NCBI RefSeq assembly: GCF_964204645.1 | Contig: NC_134036.1 | Location: 3,213,501 to 3,277,500 of the forward strand | Direction: 5' to 3' | Length of the DNA: 64,000 nt | Source of the DNA: Tubulanus polymorphus | Lineage: Eukaryota; Nemertea; Palaeonemertea; Tubulaniformes; Tubulanidae | Shown: in pieces, positions 1 to 12,582 of the stretch | Layout of the letters: each line of letters opens with the position of its first letter | Position numbering within the stretch: position 1 is the first letter of the stretch | Position numbers and translations under genes: made by a program | The notes under the pieces: model-generated | Databases searched by the model: none | What the model was told of the DNA's origin: nothing | The model's input: only the letters and a program-made list of their open reading frames with translations

Positions 1-218
1 TCGACATACAGATATACACGCATGTTCATAAATATTGCATGTCAATTAAACTGATTTTGTTGGAATATAAGTATATAATATAATCTCTGAAATTCAATCC
101 ATCAAATTAATTCGATCAATGTTCAACTACTAAATTTATGCTGATAATTGCTACTTTAATCCAGAATAATTTATTAGATCCTATGTTATTGTGTATTATT
201 TTCCCAGTTGTTACTCAC

Positions 219-291
219 CTGCAGCAATTGATGCGGCACTGACCACAATCCCAACAACAGCACATACGCGAGTCATTAAATAAGCGAACAT
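219..291 (-). CDS. First coding exon of a secreted or membrane protein (partial gene)
   Basis: Reading on the minus strand from the ATG at 291, 24 codons encode a hydrophobic start (MFAYLMTRVCAVVGIVVSAA then SIAA) that looks like a signal peptide. The exon ends at 219 with a strong CAG|GTGAGT donor in phase 1, so the mature protein must continue beyond the left edge of the window. Nothing after the leader is visible, so the family cannot be named. A TATA-like sequence lies about 185 bases upstream. It could instead be an isolated chance ORF; the hydrophobic leader and the consensus donor argue against that. Confidence 0.5.
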
Positions 292-472
292 TTTCAGCGT
301 CTAGAATTTGAATTGAATATACATACTACTAATTTGGCATTGTAGGGCATCCCAAATATTCTGATTATTCAACAGTTCTTAACATGCTCGCAGTGCTTGC
401 TGCGTCAGCAAAAACTGATGATAGTGCAAAGCAGCGGTAACGAATTCTCTGCATGCTGGTTTGAATACCGTA

Positions 473-478
473 CTTATA
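473..478 (-). promoter_or_regulatory. Possible TATA box for the signal-peptide gene
   Basis: The minus strand reads CATATAAGTA here, about 180 bases upstream of the ATG at 291. Initiation about 30 bases downstream would leave a 5' UTR of roughly 150 bases. The motif is short and the sequence AT-rich, so this is only a candidate. Confidence 0.25.
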
Positions 479-1201
479 TGAAGCGTACAGAGTGTTGTCA
501 AAATTAGTCACATCAGTTCGTTACAGTGAGAATAGAAGTAATGATTGATTCAGTGGATAATTTGAATGTAAAATCCGATTTGAAGTCGCTTGCATTTTGT
601 ATCACAGAAAGACGGAAACAGGTTTCTGTCTCTTTTTTCCGTATGTGATGTATATAATATAGATAATCACTGAGTATGAGTACAATAGATAATCACTAAA
701 AATTCATTTTTGTCTTTAGAACACGACAGTCGTGTGATTGAAATTAGTTCCTCGCCTCAGTTATAAGAAGAAATTGGTTATGAATTTTATGCAGTTTAAA
801 TAGCAAAATAGCCATCGGTTAAAATACTTAGAATTAATACTATATTAGACGGTATGATCGGTCATGGAAAAATCATCAAGCGCTTGCTATCGCGGTATAC
901 GTTTGTTATCTACTTACGGTTTTGCCTTCCAGTTAAAGTTTGGTTGCTGCATTCAATAAAGGAACCTTTATATAGAAATTTCGCTCATCAATTTTACACT
1001 CCAGATATTTAACACACTATTTGCTTTCTACTCAGGTTCTTTTCACTTTGCCAGGATCTAATTTCAGCAATTGAATCCAGAGAAGGGACGGGTGAAATAT
1101 GAAACTATTTAATATTCTAATATTAATTTTACTTAATATTCAGAACCCAATATAATCTAGTCTGATAAACGTATATTTAGCGTCGTCATGTTAAACCCAC
1201 A

Positions 1202-1300
1202 AAACTGTGAAACTGGATTCAGAGTCAAATTAACCAACGAAACTGTGGAACTGGGTACAGAGTCGAATACAACCCACACAACTATGGAACTGGGTTCTGC
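1202..1300. repeat. 39-bp-period tandem repeat, three diverged copies
   Basis: The motif AACTGTGGAACTGGG-NCAGAG recurs at about 1203, 1241 and 1280, a 38-39 base spacing. The same unit forms a cleaner array at 20543-20713, and single copies of the core lie near 4535 and 4975. Confidence 0.6.
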
Positions 1301-3021
1301 GTGAAAATAACTCTTTACGACTGGAGATCTTGGGTCATGGTCGTATTTGACCTGAATCGAGAGTTATAAACTAAACGTAGGAACTTCATCTGCGAAACTC
1401 CTAAACTCCTAAATTACCAATAGTTCAGAACATCACTTCAGATGACATGAAAATAGTTTCTACTTCGATATTTTATGAACCGATGAGTCGCTCAGGTATA
1501 AACCTGACTTTTTTCAGGGGTAGTTTCCGTTTAATAAACCTACACTTCATAAACCTGAACTTCATCATTATCCATAAGTGAACCTTTTATCACAGGACTA
1601 CGAAACAGAAGTCGTACGTCTAATTATGTAATTATATAGTTTTCCCTTCAACCTTGTGAGCTCATCCGTCACTTACATTGAAAATATATAGGACTGGCGT
1701 TTAGCAAAAACAGTCAATGTAAAATCGATGACGTAAACTCTTTTCACAAAATATTAAAGTATTACGTTTATATAGTCTGATGTGGTATTGTTTTTGTCAT
1801 TATGACGGCTTGGCAGTCATTACGGGCCACAAATGTCTATAGATAGTGACCAAATATTCCTTGCGCGCCCCTTTTTCAAAAAGCTAGATCCACCCCTGGG
1901 TCACTCCACCCGGTTGCAGTGAAATATCATCTAACATCTCAGCCGCAGTGAGAGGTCTCTTCATAATATTCTAAATGTATGAATCTTGTTGGATTGTCTC
2001 TTCCAATTTCCTTATTTCATTATTGTTATTATCATTATTATCATTCTGACTTACTTTTCTTTTTTCATTTCGTTTTGGTTGGCTTTTCCGATCCTTACTA
2101 TCTCAATTATCAATATTTATAATTTTTTACAACTTTTTAAGGTGCCATCATCTTTAGAACCTTAGGCTTGCTTTTGGCATCCTTGGAATTATTTATAACC
2201 CATTAGATTATTATATATTATAACTAATTTTTTCTATTTCTAAAGTTTCTATGTTAATATGAAATTTCAATTCATCCAGAAATAAAGAATATCAATATCA
2301 ATATCAATATCAATATCGATATCAATTGTTCGATCCATCCATAGCAGCTGTGACCGATTCCCAATTGGCTTAGTTAAAAACGACATATGATATAAAACTC
2401 GACTAATTCGCGCACCTAAAGCAGTTTCAAACAATGAAGTAACTTGATCTATTTCTGTAGTTGAATGTATACGTACTTTTTTTAGGTAATTTTTATTCCA
2501 TTCAAATGGTGGGAATTTGGATCCACTTTCACACTTAGCAAACCTTAAATATCAAACATGAAATTTCATGAATTCTACGCGGTAATCGATACTTCAAACG
2601 GTAAGCTGAGAACATGACGCCTGAAGTAGATCTCTGCTGAGTAGCATTAAGCATTTATTCTTTGTAGAGAATAATCATAATCTATTATCTATTTTGAATT
2701 GAAATAATTGACTCTAAATAGCTCACACATCAAGGACATATGTAATACTTTTCACCGCAACATACATTACATTATAGCCTATATCCGACCCCCAGGCTCC
2801 AGGAAACGGAAACAATCAGGGAACATGGAGAATGATAAAATTGCATCAGTATATCTTTTTCATCCAGTAATCAATTCGCCAAAAGAAGAACAGACAACTG
2901 CAGCAATCACTGGATAACGACTACACATATAGAGGCATAAACGTGCCTCACAACAATCGGCAGATTACCCCTTTTACCCAGGCCTATCACCACTGTTCAT
3001 TCAATTCGCTTGATGACTAAC

Positions 3022-3290
3022 CGGCACGGACGGATCCAGTGGCAAAGGAAAGGAGGTACACTTTTATTAGGGCCTACGCCGCAATTTCGTTGTTCACGTA
3101 CACAATTATTTGTTTAGATCTTCAAGAATTAGTAAAACAGCCGTAATTGCCAAAACATAATTTTGGTATTTTTTCAGTTGTCCAGTGATAATTTTGATCA
3201 TTATTCAAAAAATATTCATTCCGGAATATTTAAGGATGGAATTTCCAGGTGTCCGGACCACATGAACACCCCCTGGATCCGCCACTGCCG
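3022..3290. mobile_element. Non-autonomous inverted-repeat element (MITE-like)
   Basis: The left end reads CGGCACGGACGGATCCAGTG. The right end, reverse-complemented, reads CGGCAGTGGCGGATCCAGGG. They match as imperfect terminal inverted repeats about 270 bases apart with no coding capacity between. Similar GGGGCGGAT ends occur at 12346 and 12582. No clear target-site duplication could be fixed. Confidence 0.5.
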
Positions 3291-5332
3291 TAAGATGTAC
3301 ACGTATTCCATCGCCGCAGGTTTCACGATTACACGATTTTCCCGGAACAACTGTTCACGCGGGTGCCAAGTGACACAAAATGAATTCTTATCCAAGTAAT
3401 GATCATAGTTTCACCAAGTAGGAAAAGACGATGTGGCATGGAAGTGACAGTTGTCCTCAATTTACAATGAAAATATCGTCCTTACCTTTTAAAAACCTTC
3501 TCTCCATTCAACAACAGTTCCATCGATTGTCAAACCATTTCAGCCACACAGAATGAATATTCTCGATGAGTTTCCTCGTCTTTTACTCCATCAAATACCA
3601 TAAGCAACGACACCACCTGAAATTTATGATAGCCATCATCAGGCAATTTATCTCGGAACTGGAGACCTCGGTTGATAACTTCTGTGACGAATAGTCATCT
3701 TGAAAGCAGTAGAGGAGAATTATCCTACAATGGCATTCTTTATGTCCCTTTCGGCTTGGAAATCGGTTTTGCCAGAGGGGAGAATGCTAGTGGGGTACAC
3801 GGAGAGCAACAGTCGCAATCGAGGATTCCACGTATGGCAGGCGAGGATCCACCAGGCTCGGTAGTTTTTACTCGGTCGTCCGCGTTCGATTTCTTCTACA
3901 TTCCAATCAAAACCGAATGAATTATTAATGAAAGCTATAACGATATCCGAGTAGAAAACGAATTTATTGTACATTCGGTAGGACCTGTGATAATATATTA
4001 TATGGATTCGGGAGTCTAAACATTCACTGAAAATATACTGGCTTTGACAACGTTCGTCACGCCATGTGGTGGGATAGCTGATGTTCGGGATTCCCCATTA
4101 AAGATCCATTAATCATATGGATGATGAGGCCATAGAGGGATTAAAGGAGTTTCCTTTTTCTATGAACAATCTTCGTCACTATATCAATTTCATCATCCAC
4201 AGTATGTTCGGAGGATTCATCGGGGTTGCCGTCATTTGTGGAAGGTTATGTGCCTTTGATTAAGAACAGTAAAAGAAGAGGTGCAAGTTGTTATCTCAAT
4301 AAAGTCTTTATTAAATATATTATCATCGTTATACAGATAAAATGGCTACAAAAACAGATGAAATGGCAGTTTCCCAAAGCCTTGTTAGGAGCCATGGCCC
4401 ATATGCAGAAAACTATAGTGCCTTACAAAATAACATCTTCGGAATGAAGGAGTTGAATTTGTTTCCTCACTGTTCAGCAATTTCTTTCTGCATAAGGGCC
4501 TAGCAGTTCCGAGTTTTTAATGTATTACCATCCAGAACTGTGGAACTGAATCCTTAATGTAAATTATTAGCAAAGGAAACAAAACTGAAGATGAAAAAGC
4601 GTGTGGAATGCGCTTTAAATCGTTAGAAATTATTTCAACAAAAATGAAATTGCAAGTTACACATTAATATTGTTATAGGAATAAAAGAAAATAACACAGT
4701 TAGGAAGTTTTTTGATACTAATTTGATTGAAATATCTTTTTTGTAGTTGTTCACAGTAGAAGATAAAGAATGAACAAAATATCGTAACACACAAAATAAA
4801 CAACTTTTTCTTTACATCAACAACATTCGTAATCTTCTCTTTATGATTTAACCACCTCAAATACGTTCTAGTAATGTCGAGTGGAAAATGATGAAATGAA
4901 ATCGTCCAGCTCCACAGCTGAGAGGCTTAGATTTGACCATGATTGTTTACTGCACGATTGTCAAGATGAAACCAACTGTGGAACTGGTTGAGAAAGATTA
5001 TGAAATAGACTCTTGTTAGTTTCAGCTTGGAATTATTATCTTGGCACGATAACTACTCCAAGTTTCCGGGCAACTAAAGAAAATACCAAGCATACCAGCG
5101 CGTGAAAATGCAGGCGGTAGGATAAATATAGCTACGAGCAAAAATTCTTTTTCATTGGAATATTGATTTATGACAACTTCCAATTCCCCACAAGGAAAAA
5201 CAACATCGTTTTGATTATCCGAATATTCAATTTAATTTTGTCATACATGTGCATGTAGATGTACGTGTAATTTAATCACGATAATGTCGGGAATGAGAAA
5301 GCCGTCATTATGGTAACTAATCACAATTTGTT

Positions 5333-8300
5333 TTATGGTAGAAACTTGCAGCCTTGAAGGCCTGCAGCGATGTACAGCATGATCAGATGTGGAATGCAGA
5401 ATGGTTAGTCATGTTTAGTGTGCGGCAGACCGGGTTCAGTTTTAGACTTACAGCAACAACAACAACAAATCAGCAACATTAACGACACGATTGCGGCACT
5501 TATACCTCCAATGACTGAGTACCGGACATTCGCGGACGTAGAACCGGACATAAACTCCTGTTGAGAAGAGCAAAAACATTTTGATCATTTTTCAAGGTTT
5601 TGAGATTTTTTTAGAATTCATAGTCAACGAGTTCTTTAAAGGGTAATCATGAGAAGATTCCAAAATGCTAAATTACCTTTATTTTCAATGCTATTTGACT
5701 CGTAAATTCATCACTGAAACAGAAAATTGAAAATTGTTATGATACTCTACTAACAAACTTGGGGTTGAGCCAAAGAATTATACTAAACTTATAGCAATAT
5801 CACAGGGAACAAGCCAAATGAGATAGAAGTGTAATGAAGTATTGTCATTCAATTTTCACGTCATATTAACAAGCTTTTGTCTTCCGTGAAGCGCGACCTT
5901 CGATAGAAAATATAGCCGTACTTTTATTCTTAGTATTTCTCATGTGAATCAGTACTTATGTATTTTCGATTAGAAATCTAACTTAACGACGAACGAAAAA
6001 TTCGGCAATTTGATAATCTTTCATTATCTGGTTGAATACTGTAATGAAACTTACAAAGGAGTTGGCTCCACGGCAACTGGGCCGTTCTTTGAATATTTAT
6101 ACGTATTTTTAGGGAAAGCTTCCAAATCGGTAAAAGTAATCGTCCGACTGGGCATCGGAAACAAGTATTGTTTGCCTTTCCTAAACCTGCAATCGATAAT
6201 AGAATACAGCTGCATTTTATTCTAATAATGACCATAAAACTAGCATACATCAATAGCGATGAACAACTGATATACTTACAGGTAGATTTCTGGGCATTTT
6301 TTTACGCCGAAGCGTTTCTTCAATCTGGTATTAGTTTTTGTATTGACCATAGCCGTGTTTACATATTCATGCGAGAACCTGCAATAAATGAGGAGGAAGT
6401 CAGTAAAGGGATAATTCTGAATGACCTGAGAAAAAAGACGACTGTATTTCTCGGGCACTTTTTTGAATTATCAAAAATTTCGTCCTCCATTTGCTATCAA
6501 CTTACTGAGTGGCCAATGTTTCAAATGTTATCTTCATGTTTTCCTTTAAACACTCACCATCGTGGCTGCAAAAAATCAAAGACAATGTTGAAAATACTCT
6601 TCTGATAGGTGCAAACGAAATTATCCTCTGAATTAGTTTTTAAGGCCATCTTCAGACTAAGGGTGGGGCATAGTGATTGGGATAACCAGACATCATGCAG
6701 CTATGGTGGAAGAGCAATGAACTGGAAGGACACGCATGTTTCGCAATAACCAATGAACAGAATCGTTGCAATAAGTTCTGCAAAAGAGCAAATGACCAGC
6801 TGTGCTTGGAGATGATAACTTACAAGATAACAAGCCAGTCGCCGGTGGTTGCTCCGGTAGCCGCTTGTGTTTCATGTTCGAACGAATCGTCGTTCAGCGA
6901 TTTCAATTGCGGTTCATGTCTGGCTACATCTTCTAGATGGTTTAGAATTGCTTGTGGTTTCATAGTCAAATGAGCTGAGAAAAGACGGAGATCATGTTGA
7001 CGAGTACAGGTGAATGAAAAAATACGTTAAGTAAAGTCCAACGCACACAGCACAGATGTTCGATTTGAACATTTTTATCGTTTGTGGGTAAAATCTTAAC
7101 TAAAAACGTATCGTTAAAAAAAGTATTTTTTGCGTTTATGAGACAACGGTTTTGCCGTGTGCGTTTGGTTTAATGAATGAAAGGGCATTAACGATGATCA
7201 ATAAATGGTTTGTGGCTCATATGGAAAGCTACTCTCCTCTCAAAACTATAGAAGTGGCATCCTATTGATGATACTTTCAGTAAGTGCGTTCATGACGATC
7301 AACAAGGGGTGGATTATGATTCAAATAATTTCCCTAAGTAAATGTACTTACGATTTATATAGACTGGCGTTGTGTTTTTTCTGTACAACAAAACAACAAA
7401 GTTTACGCTCAATCGTAACGCCACGTTTTGGTGAAGTGCATCGTCAGTAACGTGAACAGCCCGAAAATCTGCCAAAAAACATAACATCAGGATGAATTGA
7501 ATGATTTCAAGTTTGACATAGTATTGATTATGGTCAATATTGTCTATCTATAAAACAGTTCAATGATATCTTCATAGATGCGCTAACAATTAACATATAC
7601 TAAACAGCAGGGCCCGGTTTCATAGACTGAGTATCTAAGTTATCCCTAGGGATAAATCCTCAATCTGGTTAACAACCACCATAGTAACAATGAGAAACCA
7701 TGGTTATAACTGACAAATTTCAAAATGTTCCCAGGGACTCTTTTTCTTCCATATCTATGAAACCCAGTCCAGGATATTATTGCGGCTTAATCGAAATGTG
7801 CAAAAAAAGTAGAGACCACAAAAGAATAGATGAACAATGGCCACTACAGGAAGTTAGCGCTTCAGTGAAGGCATCTGCCCTCAGACAAATAAAATCAAAT
7901 AGAGCAATGTAGCAGTAGAAAAGCCCGGACACTCTGAAAATATATAATAAGTTTAAAACCTAATATACCCAAAATTTGTATGATTTATTCAAAATTAAAG
8001 CCAAAAGAAACGACGTTTCGAACTCTCGCTAATTCGCTTCTAAATCTTCTAAACTTTGTACAGAGTGAGTTAAAATTATTAGAGCAATGTGGCGCATTGA
8101 TGAAACTAACAATTCTATGAATGATCATCATCATCAATATTATTCATTGATCATAATCATTGTGAATTTAATGGATTGCCGCATGTAGCCCGCAGGCCGT
8201 TGTTGAAGCAGATGCCACCACGACCATTATTTCATTATTTCCAGAATATATAGCAATGTGTTTGCATCTATAACACGAACATATGGCAATAATAGATGAC

Positions 8301-10677
8301 TTCTTGCAAACAATAAAAACGTATGGATTGTTTCTACATGATTCATAGTCTAGATTATTTGATATATGAATAGGTTGTGACTTGAAAAAAATCTCATTTA
8401 CATAAAGTAAAATCGATTAAGCAGTAGTACACAGGTTGGTCTCTGTATGTCGGTGACAATGCCATGAAATGTCTACTGCACATTACAAGCCAACCTTGTG
8501 ATGATTTCAATATCGTCAATTATTTGACAACATCTTTGTAATTTGAATTTATTGATATGAAATTTGATGAATCTATGAATGAATCCTTTACCTTCGAGGT
8601 CGGTATTCTCAGCAATGTCCACTAGAACTTCAGAAGCGCGAATACATTCTTGGCTACATTTTGTGTTACCTGTAAAAAAAGCTCTATCATCGTTAACATA
8701 ATCTCAGTTTTTGCATGAGTAGCAAGTTCCCTTGAGGAGGACTCCTTCACCTGAGTTGAGCCCAGTTTGACTCCGTTATTCTATTTACCTAACAGGACTA
8801 GCACCAATGGAGTCTGGGAGACCAACTGTTCCAAATCTTCGGATTTAATTTCTGGTAATCTTGGCCGCGGTCGTTCGGGAGTAACAACAGGCGGCTGCTG
8901 TGTGGTTTCTGGTACCTTTGGAGGCTGTTCAGTGGCTTGCTGGACCACGGGAGGTTGTTCTGTAGTTTCCTGGACAACCGGTGGTTGATGGGTGGTTTCT
9001 TGGACGACAGGTTGTTCTTGGCTTGCAGTACTAGGCTCGACGATTGGTGGTGATGCAGTAGTTCCCTCTTCACCGGGGTCTGCTTCATGTAATTCTTGTT
9101 CTTCAAATGACGAGGGCTCCTCTTCTTCACTTGCAGGGTAATACTCGTCCTGGTTAAATTTAAAGGGACGCCAAATGAAAGATTTGGTGATGAGAGCCGT
9201 TTACAGCCGTTTTTTAAAATCGATTCCAGAGAAAATTTAAATGTTGGCTATGCAGTGAAAGTCCGTTATAACGCCATCGTTTGTAATGGCACTACTCACT
9301 TAAGGCCACAATTTTTCCGAGTACAATTTGCTCAATCTAACTCACATTCAATGAAAATGTCATTCTTTATAACGCTGTTAAATTCTTTTTAACGCCATGT
9401 TTTTCACTGGACAGTGGCGTTATGAATGACTTTTGAATATCATAAAAATTTGGTCCTCATCTTTGAGTTTTTCTTGCACTTTGACATAGATTATTGCACC
9501 CATTTGAAAAAAGCGATATGTGGAGGAAAATTATCTTCATCTAATCAAATATCTATAAATATCGTAAGATGTTTTTCTCGTTTTTGTCTCCATCATATCG
9601 CATGGGAGAAGTTATTAGTAAGCGTTATAGGAATTTTGTAATAAATGGACCAAGTAAAGTTCGACCAGGACAAGGTCTTCTACTGATCAGTAGTGACTGA
9701 GAGAATGGCCACTGGGCATGAAATTAACCAGACACAGCCATCTTCATTGAGAATTCCACATATCGAAAAACTGGATCAGCATCGTGTATAATGCGTGTAC
9801 ATATATACATATGTACAGTAGAATTGTTTAATTCGAATCTCACATTTATCGGTTTGACTCACAATCAATAAATACATTTCTCGACAATATCAATGAACGA
9901 TTCGATAAACCCTGTATATTTTCATTTCGAATGGCCAGATGTCAACCTCAACAAGTACGCTCTTGAGTTTATAGCAAGTGGCTATTGCTTTTGTGTCAAA
10001 TTATTGATAGCCAATGTTTATATAGAATACAAGCAACGTATCATAGTGAAGAATTATCAATCCAATTATGTTACAATTAAAATAGAATCCCATACAAACT
10101 ACCATCAAAAATTCGTTTCTTTTAAGAAATACGTTACGTGTAGACTACCCGTAAAATGAGGGGGAAAACCGGATATAAAACGGCATAGTTTTGGCTCCGT
10201 TCCGGTCCGTCCCTAATTCACACAACATTCAATTTGAAATGCAAACGGAAGAACGATGCATCGTGATCTAAATAAATCGTATATGCGAACCATTTAAACT
10301 TATTTTCTCTGGATGTATTATAGCTTGACCTACCTACTGACGCGTTCATCTAGTTCTCTAGACTTGTTCAACTAAGTCAAGCTATTTATTATATATTATC
10401 CATGAGTGGAAATAAATCTAAATGGTTCAATCACATAGAGAAACTTGGATAGAAGAATTTACATAATTCTATTCGAATCAATATATTATTGAAATTTGCA
10501 GTCTAGCCTCAAACTAGCACCGGCCAAGCACGATTAAAAGTATCGAAATTTTTGTGAAAATAATGAATTGAGAAATGTTCTAACCTCTGGATTTAGTTCC
10601 TCTGACGTCGGCTCCTCCTGAGAATGAGTTAGCGTCGCTGTCAACACCAGAATCAGCAGCAATAGCGTCTTTTTCAT
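5333..10677 (-). CDS. Type I membrane protein with two thioredoxin-like domains lacking canonical CxxC
   Basis: Eleven exons join in phase to give 420 residues: 10585-10677, 8789-9149, 8592-8669, 7352-7468, 6824-6974, 6506-6565, 6280-6378, 6055-6186, 5677-5713, 5452-5557, 5333-5361. In order the protein has a signal peptide (residues 1-19, MKKTLLLLILVLTATLTHS), an acidic Pro/Thr-rich stretch with PPVVQETTEQ-like repeats (about 20-130), a first thioredoxin-like fold with CSQEC at 156-160, and a second beginning around GATTGDWLVIF (residues 257-267). The second fold ends in a typical GVKKCPEIYLFRKGK segment with the cis-proline. One transmembrane helix (about 390-406) follows, then a run of six cysteines and a nine-residue tail. 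PDI-family members normally carry CxxC where this protein has HDGEC (268-272). A role in binding or chaperoning in the secretory pathway is inference. The last exon (29 coding bases) is the least certain. Confidence 0.85.
7610..7767. mobile_element. Inverted-repeat element related to the 11046 palindrome
   Basis: The left end GGGCCCGGTTTCATAGACTG and the reverse complement of the right end (GGACTGGGTTTCATAGATAT) match imperfectly about 158 bases apart. The end resembles the GGGCCGGTTTTATAGACTGG end of the palindrome at 11046-11154. It lies in an intron of the thioredoxin-like gene. Confidence 0.5.
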
Positions 10678-11045
10678 TGCGTATTTTCGGCGGACGGAGA
10701 ATACGTGGCTAATGGACGCAGCCATGTTGGAAATGGTCCGGTTGAAACCTTTGCGCCATCTGCTTTGCTTGGCAGCTTCGATGGTTAATTGCTGGCAACC
10801 ATTCAATTAGAAAATGGTTTCGCGCACCAATTCGCCATCTATCGAATATTTTACGAGATATTGCACTAGATCTATCGTTTCGGGTTCGGGAACTACATGT
10901 AGTAGACCTTTCTCCTGATCGAGGCACTGTCCCCAATTTTGCCAAAATCTTAAACTATACTGCGCATTGGCTGGTGGGTGGAGAAGAGTGGCGTGGGTCA
11001 CAACAAAATCGTTTTCTCCTACAATTTCAGGCCATAAACACCAGG

Positions 11046-11154
11046 GCCGGTTTTATAGACTGGTATAACCTTTAACCCGGGGGCTAACTCAATTGACAAT
11101 GAATTGAGTTAGCCCCCGGGTTAAAGGTTATACCAGTCTATAAAACCGGCCCCA
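11046..11154. mobile_element. Perfect 51-bp inverted repeat with 7-base loop
   Basis: The arms 11046-11096 and 11104-11154 are exact reverse complements (GGGCCGGTTTTATAGACTGG at the outer ends, AACTCAATT at the inner) around the loop GACAATG. This is a foldback of two element ends. Relatives with the same end lie near 7610 and at about 19320. The perfect match implies a recent origin. Confidence 0.8.
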
Positions 11155-11447
11155 GGCTTCTTAATGAAAAGAATATGTCCTTCAAATAGCGATTTGGGAT
11201 TTGCTTCTTTAAACCATAAGAGGTTTAGTTCAGAATCCTTCATATAGTAGAATCCATGCTTGATTCAAAAATGATTGCAGAATTGCCAAGAATAGAGAAT
11301 CAGCGATATTCTCCGAAACGAGAAGTAGCATAAGTAAAATAAGCAGGAAATTTTACAGGAAAAATGTTTCTTTTTATTTTCAGGTTGAAATCGTTTTTTA
11401 TGAGAACAGAATTAATCGACTTTTCATCCATATCATCATTTTGAATA

Positions 11448-11478
11448 ATAATTAATAAAAATAATAATTATAATTATG

Positions 11479-11514
<36 letters not shown>
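11448..11514. repeat. (ATA)n microsatellite
   Basis: An interrupted AATAAT/ATTATA run passes into about eleven uninterrupted ATA triplets ending near 11514. Confidence 0.85.
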
Positions 11515-11515
<1 letters not shown>

Positions 11516-12345
11516 TACATAGCACATATGCCACTCTTTACTGGCCATCACGACGCAAATTGATTAAGTTGACCGATGTAGTTCACAACATGCGGGACGA
11601 AGTGCTTGACAATACAGCAACTTGATTCCAGAATATATACACATCACCGACCAACTTTTTAAAAACATGTTCTTAAGGAAATTCAAGGGTTTTCATCGCC
11701 CCCTATACCCGCTAAAATCAGTAAACAGTTTTCCTTATTGCCCGAACGGAAACCACTAATCGATTTATAAAACAAATAGTTATGATGGACTGCTGCCAGA
11801 ACTTAAAACGCACGCAACGATACAAAATGGCACAAACCAATAAAAATGGCTGCCTCTATGATTCTTCCGATGACATCATTGAAAATAAAATTACAGTACA
11901 GAATTCAATTTAATGTCATAAGGAAAATAGTGGCATGGCAAGGGGAGGTGCACATACCCCTAAGATGTCAAATTGCCCTCAAATTTTATGGGAAAATGAA
12001 AAACATTAACTATAGAATATCAACTGTTTCAAAAATGAACTCAGTACTTTTCAAGGTAATGTTTCCAGTTGATCAGGTGGCCTTGTAATTATATGATAAT
12101 TATATTTTGAGGGTGCACCCTCCCTGAATCAGATCCTAACTCTGCGCCCCTGTATGGTAATAAGTTATGTCACAGGGGAATTCATGAAGGCAGCCATACG
12201 TTCAGAACCGGTCAATACATGTATGCTGCCCACATGAGTAAATGCCGCCTTTTCAGAAAACAATGAAAACCGTTTATAATTCATTCTATTTTGACATATG
12301 CATCATGTATGACCAACCTCTCGATTCTCAAGGCAGAGGGAAAAT

Positions 12346-12582
12346 CCAGGGGCGGATTTAGGGGGTGGTCTTGGGGGTCTGGACCACTGCCTTTCCATTG
12401 AGGTTGCCCTTTACGTTAAAACTGCAAATTTGACACTCTCTCAAAATGTGCATCTTTAAGGATGTATTTCTTCAAAAATATCTTAACACCGAGGGTGGGA
12501 CCCTCGGACTGCTTTATCCAAAAAATGCCTTTTCTCTTTATCTGGACCCCCGGCGTTCTTTTTTCCCCAGATCCGCCTCTGA
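12346..12582. mobile_element. MITE-like element with GGGGCGGAT ends
   Basis: The left end CCAGGGGCGGATTTAGGGGG and the reverse complement of the right end, CAGAGGCGGATCTGGGG, form imperfect inverted repeats about 235 bases apart. No protein is encoded. It is the same style of end as the element at 3022-3290. Confidence 0.55.

Larger units (their letters stand above)
300..5332. other. Intergenic, AT-rich, repeat-bearing
   Basis: I found no exon I can support in this 5 kb between two minus-strand genes. It holds a 39-base-period repeat (about 1202-1300), a diverged inverted-repeat element (3022-3290) and a short (ATCAAT)n stretch near 2293-2325. Small ORFs here have no recognisable composition, splice context or family resemblance. 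Confidence 0.6.

Noticed and set aside
6168-6605. 145-codon plus-strand ORF
   Set aside because: It is antisense to phase-consistent thioredoxin exons at 6280-6378 and 6506-6565 and has no recognisable content.
6695-6810. Alternative exon with YCETC or TYCNDS as the missing redox motif
   Set aside because: It would need a 46-base intron or a broken frame, and it runs into stops; the exon at 6506-6565 fits both phases and gives protein similarity.
8798-9130. 110-codon minus ORF
   Set aside because: It is a shifted frame of the Pro/Thr-rich exon 8789-9149; the correct frame is fixed by phase with the exons on either side.
10807-11001. 64-codon minus ORF upstream of the thioredoxin-like gene
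   Set aside because: Composition is somewhat protein-like, but there is no family match and no splice into a neighbour. It may be 5' UTR.
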